Below are positions 43,501 through 50,982 of a DNA stretch of 64,000 nucleotides, in pieces. The translations under genes were made by a program, and so were the position numbers. Origin of the DNA: Ornithodoros turicata (lineage: Eukaryota; Arthropoda; Arachnida; Ixodida; Argasidae); the NCBI RefSeq assembly GCF_037126465.1, contig NW_026999484.1, positions 89,216 through 153,215 of the forward strand. The letters are read 5' to 3'. Each line of letters starts with the position of its first letter. Positions within the stretch are counted from its first letter, which is position 1. A model generated the notes under the pieces. The model had not been told where the DNA came from, did no database searches, and saw only the letters and a program-made list of their open reading frames with translations.

Positions 43501-44225
43501 TGGTGGATGAGGCGCGCAGGGCTTGGGTCGAGTGTATGCAGGCAGGGTATAGACGATCGGGGCTATTTGCTCACTCGAAGGACCCCCTATCCAATAGGTG
43601 GTTGCATCCGGAGAGTCGCCATCTAAAGGATGGCGACAGAATCACGGCACTCCGGTTGCGGACCGGCGTCTATCCCTGCCGTGCACTATTCAATATGCAC
43701 GCCCGTGATCCGGCCCAGCGCCTCTGTCACCATTGTGGCCAGAGCGAGGAGACCCCAGCCCATATCCTACAGCATTGCGAAAAGACGCACGGCCCCAGGA
43801 TCAAGCGGCACAATTATCTATGTAAGCAAATCTGCCGGTTGGTGACACAGTATAGCCCCGGAGTTTACATTACTCAGGAAAGGATTTTCAATGTGCAGGG
43901 GGCCCGCTACAAACCGGTCATTGTCGTGGAGGATGGCGACAAAGTCGTCATTCTAGATATTGCTGTGGCGTGGGACAGCACTGCCAGCACCCTAGAGAGT
44001 AGGTGCAAAGAAAAAGCTGCAAAATATGATATACTCAGGCAGTGCTTCCCTGGCAAGTCCGTGTTTGTAGAGGGGGTCGCCTTTGGGGCCCGTGGGCTTA
44101 CTTGCGTCACTGCGAGGAGGGTGTGTCGCTGCCTGGGGTTCACGACGTCTGACATTTCATGGTTGGCGTCACGGGCACTGGTCGGGAGCTTAATCTGCTT
44201 GGGCAGATTCGTTCGGTTCGTATGA
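40577..44225 (+). pseudogene. Element I: fingers, Myb, RT, endonuclease
   Basis: ATG 40577 (MERWEIRYPPD) is followed by a TAG, then CHICQARVTSRLKLERHYTEH (CCHH). Frameshifts scramble the second finger. The linker has GTVSGVPGCGADLTS and NLSTVAQMIIDA, and a 14 C run (41185-41198) shifts the frame. From 41170 a long open stretch covers Myb (SYGRWTDAELRLLASAEMQI), FQLHQHLYKKGPRILYHELL, RT (SPGPDNLRVEDLKMIP, SLDLRKAFDSIS, GIKQGNPLSPFFFN, PMAFADDVVLLSENHS). After a frameshift near 43280 the C-terminus reads CHHCGQSEETPAHILQHC, THGPRIKRHNY, YKPVIVVEDGDKVVILDIAV: here the PD of the endonuclease reads PV, a probable loss of a catalytic residue. Confidence 0.85.
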
Positions 44226-44537
44226 ATTAGCAAGACCTGGTCTGCTGTCTGGTTAGTTTGTGGCATCTTTCATTTTCTGCCCATGGTTGTGTGATCCTTT
44301 GCGGTCTCTCCGGGCAGTGGGAAGCCTGCTTCGTAATACTCCCCCTTGGTGTCCCGTGCGGGGATTTTTGTCGGGCAGTTTGGCCCTGTCTTTCTGTTAG
44401 ATTTTGTTCATTAATCGACGACCCGGGCCAAGTTGGGCTTCTGGGCGCCACCTACCACACCTTGCTAACGCATGGTGTGGCGTCAAGAGCCAGACTTGCC
44501 CTGGTTTTAACCCGCCTCTGCGGGAAAGTTTGAGTTT

Positions 44538-46454
44538 TAGCCAAATAAACGCCATTTTACTCATTCGACGCTTTTTTCCCACATTACGATCGTGCATCTG
44601 AGGCACAAACTCACAAAGTATGCGGTAACGGCAGGGGAAAATACTGTGTTCTTTCGGTAGCCAAACAAACGCCATTCTACGCATTCGACGCTTTTCTCCC
44701 ACATTACCATCGTGCATCTGAGGCACAAACTCACAAAGTATGGTGTAACGGCAGGGGAAAATACTGTGTTCTTTCGGTAGCCAAATAAACGCCATTCTAC
44801 TCATTCAACGCTTTGCTCCCACATTAGGATCGTGCATCTGAGGCACAAACTCACAAAGTATGGGGTAACGGCAGGGGAAAATACTGTGTTCTTTCGGTAG
44901 CCAAATAAACGCCATTCGACGCATTCGACGCTTTTCTCCCACATTAGGATCGTGCATCTGAGGCACAAACTCACAAAGTATGTGGTAACGGCAGGGGAAA
45001 ATACTGTGTTCTTTCGGTAGCCAAATAAACGCCATTCTACGCATTCGACGCTTTTCTCCCACATTAGGATCGTGCATCTGAGGCACAAACTCACAAAGTA
45101 TGGGGTAACGGCAGGGGAAAATACTGTGTTCTTTCGGTAGCCAAATAAACGCCATTCTACTCATTCGACGCTTTTCTTCCACATTAGGATCGTGCATCTG
45201 AGGCACAAACTCACAAAGTATGGGGTAACGGCAGGGGAAAATACTGTGCCCTTTCGGTAGCCAAATAAACGCCATTCTACTCATTCGACGCTTTTCTCCC
45301 ACATTAGGATAGTGCGTCTGAGGCACACACTCACAAAGTAAGGGGTAACGCCAGGGGAAAATACTGTGTTCTTTCGGTAGCCAAATAAACGCCATTCTAC
45401 TCATTCGACGCTTTTCTCCCACATTTGGATACTGCGTCTGGGGCACAAACTCACAAAGTATGGGGTAACGGCAAGGGAAAATACTGTGTTCTTTCGGTAG
45501 CCAAATAAACGCCATTCTACGCATTCGGCGTTTTTCTCCCACATTAGGATAGTGCGTCTGAGGCACAAACTCACAAAGTATGGGGTAACGGCAGGTGCAA
45601 ATACTGTGTTCTTTCGGTAGCCAAATAAACGCCATTCTACTCATTCGACGCTTTTCTCCCACATTAGGATACTGCGTCTGGGGCACAATTTCACAAAGTA
45701 TGGGGTAACAGCAAGGGAAAATACTGTGTTCTTTCGGTAGCCAAATAAACGCCATTCTACTCATTCGACGCTTTTGTCCCACATTAGGATCGTGCATCTC
45801 AGGCACAAACTCACAAAGATGGGCTAACGGCAGGGGAAAATACTGTGTTCTTTCGGTAGCCAAATAAACGCCATTCTACTCATTCGACGCTTTTCTCCCA
45901 CATTAGGATAGTGCGTCTGAGGCACACACTCACAAAGTAAGGGGTAACGCCAGGGGAAAATACTGTGTTCTTTCGGTAGCCAAATAAACGCCATTCTACT
46001 CATTCGACGCTTTTCTCCCACATTAGGATACTGCGTCTGGGGCACAAACTCACAAAATATGGGGTAACGGCAAGGGAAAATACTGTGTTCTTTCGGTAGC
46101 CAAATAAACGCCATTCTACTCATTCGACGCTTTTCTCCCACATTAGGATCGTGCATCTGAGGCACAAACTCACAAAGTATGGGGTAACGGCAGGGGAAAA
46201 TACTGTGTTCTTTCGGTAGCCAAATAAACGCCATTCTACTCATTCGACGCTTTTCTCCCACATTAGGATACTGCGTCTGGGGCACAAACTCACAAAGTAT
46301 GGGGTAACGGCAAGGGAAAATACTGTGTTCTTTCGGTAGCCAAATAAACGCCATTCTACTCATTCGACGCTTTTCTCCCACATTCGGATAGTGCGTCTGA
46401 GGCACAAACTCACAAAGTATGGGGTAACAGCAGGGGGAAATACTGTGTTCTTTC
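44538..46454. repeat. sat-1 array 12 (16 units, youngest)
   Basis: Sixteen units start at TAGCC 44538 and every 120 bp (one is 119), highly similar. Two families alternate: GGATCGTGCATCTGAGGC and GGATACTGCGTCTGGGGC or GGATAGTGCGTCTGAGGC. Units at 45258-45857 and 45857-46454 follow the same order of variants, including the rare GGCACACACTC...GTAAGGGG unit at about 45301 and 45900, giving a five-unit (600 bp) higher-order repeat. All fifteen internal R2 sites here are unoccupied. Confidence 0.95.
45010..45026 (+). other. Example of an empty R2-type target site
   Basis: TCTTTCGGTAGCCAAAT. The 28S R2 site is TCTTAAGGTAGCCAAAT, so 15 of 17 bases agree, with GGTAGCCAAAT identical. Insertions here replace GG and leave TAGCCAAAT at the 3' side, the same phasing as R2 in rDNA. 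Confidence 0.85.
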
Positions 46455-46459
46455 AAAGT

Positions 46460-46614
46460 GGGGGGTGTGGTTCAGCTTCGTTTCTGGTCTTGCTGTGCGA
46501 TATTTTGAGTGCCCAGATTCGTGACGCTGCTTTTCGAGCTGAACCACGGGCGGTCCGGCCTCCTCGTGGCGCCCCCCGGGCAACGGCTTACAGCAGCCGG
46601 CAAACGGACCGCCC
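46460..46614 (+). ncRNA. HDV-like self-cleaving ribozyme, element J
   Basis: P1 is GGGGGGTG (46460-46467) with CGCCCCCC. The J1/2 hairpin pairs GTGGTTCAGC with GCTGAACCAC (variant at one position). P2 is GGGCGGTCCG with CGGACCGCCC (46605-46614). P3 is GCC-TCCTCGT-GGC, then GGGCAAC; P4 is CGG-CTTACAGCAG-CCG; J4/2 is GGCAAAC. Cleavage would release the RNA 5' end at 46460. Confidence 0.85.
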
Positions 46615-46692
46615 ACGGCATAAGCCGTGGTCAGAGTGCAAATTGTGTTTCTTGTTGTGTTCTTAGGGAGCCCAGCTAAGCGCTGAGCTTCC
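46613..46692 (+). promoter_or_regulatory. Two conserved 5' UTR hairpins, element J
   Basis: Hairpin 1 directly after the ribozyme: CCACGGC (46613-46619) with GCCGTGG (46624-46630). Hairpin 2: GGGAGC (46666-46671) with GCTTCC (46687-46692), 35 bases before the start codon. Equivalent hairpins with different bases occur in D, G, H, I and K, so the pairing rather than the sequence is conserved. A role in translation of the uncapped cleaved RNA is an inference. Confidence 0.6.
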
Positions 46693-46726
46693 AACGCTCT
46701 TACCTGTTCGCCAGGATATCACCAAG

Positions 46727-49700
46727 ATGGATGACTTTGAAGTCACTTATCCGCCCGAAGGGCTTACCTGTCACCTATGTGAAGAAAGATCAACATCACG
46801 AGCCAAATTTGAGGCCCATTACCTGAGACATAATAAGAGGGTCGTATGGAGGTGTGGGGTATGCATGCTTAAGACTCTGTACGCATGTACTAGCATGTCT
46901 TCCCACCATACCAAGTGTAAGAAGAAGATGGCTGCTCAAAGAATCATACCCTCGGTGACATCTCAATCAAGACCTTCAGGTGTACATGACGGCCCTTCAG
47001 GATCGATTGCGGTGACTGCTTCAATCATACCTTCTGTCGGGGATGGCCAGGAAATCGACCAGGCTACTTGTCATGGTGCGGAAGATGAAGTAGTGGAAGA
47101 TGAAGTTGTGGAAGATGGACTTCCAGAAGTTGAGAACTCAGAGGCCGTTGCGGGATCTTTGGCTGGAGGGGATGCGCCTGCGGGGGGCGGCGGGGGTCCG
47201 GGTGTGCCCGGCCTCGTCGCTGACCTACAGCGTACGGAGGAGGCAGTCATGGGGAGCCCTGGCCCTCTGGGTCAGAACGATACAGACAGCTCTTTTGAGA
47301 TTTCAGCCTTGGCTGGTCTGCTCGCCGAGGAGAACTTAACTCCTCCTGCCGGAATGGTTAGGCGAGCGTACTCTGAACCTGTTATGACGCAGGACGAACT
47401 AGCAGAGAATGCTCCCCAAGAAGCATATGTCTACGACTTGCCCTCCACTGATAATAGACAGGAATTGTCTAGGGGCCTCGGTGATCTTCAGGCCCATAAC
47501 CAAGAACCGCAGGATGGATTGGGGATGGGGTCGGGTTCGCCCGGTGTCCCGCCGCCTCGCGGGAGCGTACCTCCTCCGGCTTTGGTCTCGTACGGCAGAT
47601 GGACGGAAGCGGAACTCCACTTACTAGCCCGCCTGGAACTTTCGATGGGAGACCACCCTTTCATCAACATGAAGTTATATGAAGCCTATCCAACGAGGTC
47701 ACTACAAAGCATAAGAATGACGCGCCATTCGAAGAGGTATAGGCAGATCCTACGAAATCTTCGTGAGACTACAAGAGTGCCTCCACATTCTACTCATGGG
47801 CCTGATGTCTTGCCTGAGAATAACGTCATCCGGAGCATGCAAGAGGAGATCCAGCGTGCGATTGAAGACACCCAGTTGCCGGACGAACTGAAAAGACGCT
47901 TGAAGAATGGCCCTATTTTGCAGAAGGACATCGAGGCTGTCTTCCAAGTTTTCAATGTTCAACCCAGACATTCAACACCGAGAAAGTCCAACAGACCAAG
48001 GCCAAGACCTCCAACAAATGCGAGGGAGAGAAGGCGGCAGCGATATAGAGATCATCAGAGACTATACAATAGGGGCCCGCGGGTTCTTTGCCATGAGCTG
48101 ATGATGGCAAAAAATGATACGACGGTGGACCTTACGGCCCTCCATGAGGAATTTGACCTGGTGATGTCCTCCCCCTCGCCGGCTGCTGTCAAGGTGCCTC
48201 CCTTGCCTGGACGTTTGAACGTGGAGATGCGATACATAACTGAGGAAGAAGTCCTTCAATGCTTGGGATCTGCGAATGCGAATTCTGCACCTGGGCCTGA
48301 TGGCGTCACCTTGAACATGATGAAGCGAATCCCAGTGGATGTCCTCTGCACCATTTTTAATAATTTCCTGGCCTTCAAAACGGTGCCGCCTGAACTCAAA
48401 AGATCAAAAACGGTGTTCGTACCGAAGAAGGCAAACCCTACCAAAGCATCGGAATTTCGACCAATTACAATTTCGTCCATGCTACTGAGATTGTATAGCA
48501 AGATCCTGTTGGCCAGGTTTTCAGCGAGGGGAGGTTTCCACGACCTGCAGCAAGGGTTTCAGGCTGATAAAGGCACAGGGACTAATCTCCTTCTGCTTCA
48601 AGGGCTGATGCGTTATGCGAAGAGGAAGCGAAGGCCACTCTATGTGGCTAGTTTAGACTTGCGGAAGGCTTTTGACCTCGTTAGCCATTATGCCATCTTT
48701 GGTGCACTTCGGGGTCGATCGCTACCAGAGGACTACACCGCCATCATAGAAGATCTTTACTCTGGATGCACGACCTCCTTCTACCTCCAGGGGTCATCTG
48801 ATCGCACAGAAATTCCAGTGAGGAGGGGCATTAAGCAAGGTGACCCCTTGTCGCCCTACCTGTTCAATAGCGTCATGGACCCCCTCCTTCATGAGCTAAA
48901 TGACTCAGGACTCGGATTTCACATAGACTCTACAACAGCAGCGGGGATGGCTTTTGCCGACGACCTCCTTCTATTCTCGGATAACCATGAAGCTCTTCAA
49001 GAACTAATTAAAATGACCGAGCGATATCTTCAACAAGTCCAGCTTCAATTGAATCCTTCCAAAACGCAGTTTTTCGGATGGAAGTGGTCCTCAGAACGAG
49101 GGTGGTTTAACTATGACATAGCCCCCATTCTGGTGTGTGGGAGCGCCGTTTTTCCGGCTACAAGAGAGCAACCCCTTACTTATCTGGGGCTCAAGATCTA
49201 CGTCCATAGTGGGCCTTCAATGATTGATGAAAAAGCAGAAGAAGTCACGAAGGTGTTGACGGGTGCTTCCTTAAAGCCATTTCAGCGTCTGCGATGTTAC
49301 AAGGAATTAGTTGTGCAGAGAAGATTATATACGCTGGCTAATTCCCTGGGTGTTATTAGTCACGCGGAGAAAGCTGACAAGGTTCATCTGAGACAAGCCA
49401 AGAAAATACTTCACCTCCCAGGCTCCTTCCCTTCGTCTCACATCTGGATGCCTAGTGGAAGGGGGGGCCTGGGGGTCTTGCAGCTGGCCTTTGTAGCTAC
49501 ACAAGTCCAGATCAAGTCTCTGGCACGACTTCAGCGCCTCGCCAACCCTTTCGTGGACTGCATATTCAACGAGATCCTGAGCTCCCACATGGGTGCCCTG
49601 TGTCACTACGTCGACATTCCGGTTGGGATGTCAGACCCTCACGATTTGTCAAGAATATTGCACGAGGCCCACACTCGTTGGACAGCGAAGATTGTTAGTG

Positions 49701-50380
49701 GGTACAAGCAGAAGTCCTCATTCGCCCACATGAATGATCAACTTGCGAACAAGTGGCTACATACAGATGCGAGACATCTAAAAGATGGAGATCGCATTAG
49801 AGCGTTGCGACTGCGAACAGGAATCTATCCCTGTAAAGCTCTTTACAACAAACACGCAGCGGATCCCAGAGAGCGGCTCTGTCATCACTGCCACGAATCG
49901 GAAGAGACCCCCGTACACATTTTACAGTTTTGTGAGCGAGTTCACGGCCCCCGCGTAGAACGACATAATTTTATTTGCGACCAAGTCGTACGACTGACGG
50001 AGAAGTACAACCCGAATGCTAAAGTTCTGCAGGAGCAGGTATTTTCGGTTCAGGGCCTTCGGTTAAAGCCAGACATTGTCATCCACGATAAAAATGAGGT
50101 AACGATAGTTGATGTCGCCATTACCTGGGACAGTGCGGTTTCGACCCTTGAGAAGAAGGTTCAAGAAAAGAATTCAAAGTATGAGCCGCTGCGACAGTGC
50201 TTCCCGGACAAAACAGTTTCGGTCGCTGGTCTGGTTATTGGTGCGCGGGGACTAACGTGTTCTTCAACTAGGAAACTGTGTCAGGCTCTTGGATTTACGA
50301 AGGCCGACGTGGCTTGGTTGGCCTCAAAAGCCCTCCTGGGGAGCCTTATTTGTTTAAGCCGTTTCGTGCGTATGGTTTAG
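46727..50380 (+). CDS. R2-type retrotransposon polyprotein, intact (element J)
   Basis: 1217 codons, ATG at 46727 (MDDFEVTYPPEGL). Domains: CCHH finger C15-C18-H31-H35; CCHC finger C43-C46-H60-C64; a disordered linker to about 285, with acidic repeats (EDEVVEDEVVED), GPGVPG and FEISALAGLLAEE; Myb-like domain about 289-345 (SYGRWTEAELHLLARLEL); basic RT-0 region ending DHQRLYNRGPRVLCHEL; RT with APGPDGVTLNMMKR, D644 in SLDLRKAFD, GIKQGDPLSPYLFN, and F743-A-D745-D746; thumb with PFQRLRCYKEL; CCHC knuckle C1052-C1055-H1064-C1069; VHGPRVERHNF; endonuclease P1115-D1116 and D1129. There is no finger beside Myb. Family role: nick the target, prime reverse transcription of its own RNA, and insert the copy. 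No lesion seen. Confidence 0.93.
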   Translation: MDDFEVTYPPEGLTCHLCEERSTSRAKFEAHYLRHNKRVVWRCGVCMLKTLYACTSMSSHHTKCKKKMAAQRIIPSVTSQSRPSGVHDGPSGSIAVTASIIPSVGDGQEIDQATCHGAEDEVVEDEVVEDGLPEVENSEAVAGSLAGGDAPAGGGGGPGVPGLVADLQRTEEAVMGSPGPLGQNDTDSSFEISALAGLLAEENLTPPAGMVRRAYSEPVMTQDELAENAPQEAYVYDLPSTDNRQELSRGLGDLQAHNQEPQDGLGMGSGSPGVPPPRGSVPPPALVSYGRWTEAELHLLARLELSMGDHPFINMKLYEAYPTRSLQSIRMTRHSKRYRQILRNLRETTRVPPHSTHGPDVLPENNVIRSMQEEIQRAIEDTQLPDELKRRLKNGPILQKDIEAVFQVFNVQPRHSTPRKSNRPRPRPPTNARERRRQRYRDHQRLYNRGPRVLCHELMMAKNDTTVDLTALHEEFDLVMSSPSPAAVKVPPLPGRLNVEMRYITEEEVLQCLGSANANSAPGPDGVTLNMMKRIPVDVLCTIFNNFLAFKTVPPELKRSKTVFVPKKANPTKASEFRPITISSMLLRLYSKILLARFSARGGFHDLQQGFQADKGTGTNLLLLQGLMRYAKRKRRPLYVASLDLRKAFDLVSHYAIFGALRGRSLPEDYTAIIEDLYSGCTTSFYLQGSSDRTEIPVRRGIKQGDPLSPYLFNSVMDPLLHELNDSGLGFHIDSTTAAGMAFADDLLLFSDNHEALQELIKMTERYLQQVQLQLNPSKTQFFGWKWSSERGWFNYDIAPILVCGSAVFPATREQPLTYLGLKIYVHSGPSMIDEKAEEVTKVLTGASLKPFQRLRCYKELVVQRRLYTLANSLGVISHAEKADKVHLRQAKKILHLPGSFPSSHIWMPSGRGGLGVLQLAFVATQVQIKSLARLQRLANPFVDCIFNEILSSHMGALCHYVDIPVGMSDPHDLSRILHEAHTRWTAKIVSGYKQKSSFAHMNDQLANKWLHTDARHLKDGDRIRALRLRTGIYPCKALYNKHAADPRERLCHHCHESEETPVHILQFCERVHGPRVERHNFICDQVVRLTEKYNPNAKVLQEQVFSVQGLRLKPDIVIHDKNEVTIVDVAITWDSAVSTLEKKVQEKNSKYEPLRQCFPDKTVSVAGLVIGARGLTCSSTRKLCQALGFTKADVAWLASKALLGSLICLSRFVRMV

Positions 50381-50608
50381 TGTTCCCATTCCCTATTGTT
50401 GACATCTTGGTGCCTGGCGGCTTTTATAATTATTTTATCTGGATTAGCCTGGGTTTAACTATTTCTACTTTATTTTACGACTCCTGGACCTTAAGAACTG
50501 GATCTGGGTGCCACCAACCGTGCGTTGCCCTATGGGCATCGCATGGCACGCAATCCTGGGCTTTGTCCACCTTTTACCCCCTTTTTTTCCGGGGGACACT
50601 TAAGTTTT
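50381..50608 (+). promoter_or_regulatory. Element J 3' UTR
   Basis: 228 bp. A GTGCGTTGCCC / GGGCATCGCATGGCACGCA-type inner stem (GTGCGTTGCC... with ...GGCACGCA) and GGATCTGGG...ATCCTGGGC flank it. It ends with CCCCC-loop-GGGGG then ACACTTAAGTTTT. By analogy with R2 it is the structure the RT would bind to start copying. Confidence 0.6.
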
Positions 50609-50721
50609 TAGCCAAATAAACGCCATTCTACTCATTCGACGCTTTTCTCCGACATCGGGATAGTGCGTCTGAGGCACGAACTCACAAAGTATGGGGTAAC
50701 GGCAGGGGGAAATACTGTATA
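50609..50721. repeat. sat-1 single unit between J and K
   Basis: One unit, truncated at its end (AATACTGT then ATA instead of GTTCTTTC), so element K lost about 7 bp of upstream target. Confidence 0.9.
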
Positions 50722-50864
50722 GGGGTGTGTGTGTTGCTTCGTTTGCTACCCGCCAGGCGCCATTTGTCTAGCCCAGCGATTTGTCAGAAGCAGCACACTG
50801 CGGTCCGAGCCTCCACGTGGCGCCCCCTGGGCAACGGCCGTAGCAGCCGGCTAATCGGACCGCA
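50722..50864 (+). ncRNA. HDV-like self-cleaving ribozyme, element K
   Basis: P1 is GGGGTG (50722-50727) with CGCCCC; J1/2 has GTGTGTTGCTTC with GAAGCAGCACAC; P2 is TGCGGTCCGA with TCGGACCGCA (50855-50864); P3 is GCC-TCCACGT-GGC; then GGGCAAC; P4 is CGG-CCGTAGCAG-CCG; J4/2 is GGCTAAT. Confidence 0.85.
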
Positions 50865-50982
50865 CACACCATAGGTGTGTAAAAGCGAAAAAGAAGAGTG
50901 TTAGTGTTCTTTTAGGTGCCCTGCTCACCCCACAGGGTGGCCCACGTTTTTACTTATACCCTGCACGATACCCCACTGCATT

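Larger units (their letters stand above)
40311..44537 (+). mobile_element. R2-type element I (full length, decayed)
   Basis: Starts CGTT then the ribozyme, and ends before TAGCC (44538). HGPR lineage, closest to K: both have MERWE starts and a 3' UTR with CTTCTGGGCGCC and a hairpin of CACACCTTGC with GCATGGTGTGG. The 5' target side is deleted, the 3' junction is exact. Confidence 0.9.
46455..50608 (+). mobile_element. R2-type element J (full length, intact)
   Basis: 4154 bp between CTTTC (46454) and TAGCC (50609). Five bases (AAAGT) precede the ribozyme. It has ribozyme, 5' UTR hairpins, one uninterrupted ORF and a 3' UTR with terminal hairpin CCCCC (50577-50581) and GGGGG (50591-50595). It sits next to the youngest satellite array. 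The only apparently complete autonomous copy in the window. Confidence 0.93.

Noticed and set aside
44805..45863. 352-codon minus-strand open frame of repeated 40-residue units (AFIWLPKEHSIFPCRYPILC)
   Set aside because: The satellite period of 120 bp is a multiple of three, so any open unit gives a long frame; several frames are open and substitutions do not favour one frame. No promoter or start context. Treated as satellite.
44538..46454. Regular repeats resembling a CRISPR array
   Set aside because: Units are 120 bp with no unique spacers, in a clearly eukaryotic context with no cas genes. It is a satellite.
45824..46456. 210-codon minus-strand open frame in the same array
   Set aside because: Same cause: in-frame 120 bp repeat, not a gene.
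46727..50380. NeSL-type assignment for the R2-like elements
   Set aside because: No cysteine protease domain seen after RT, and the target is not a spliced-leader gene; the junction phasing is that of R2.
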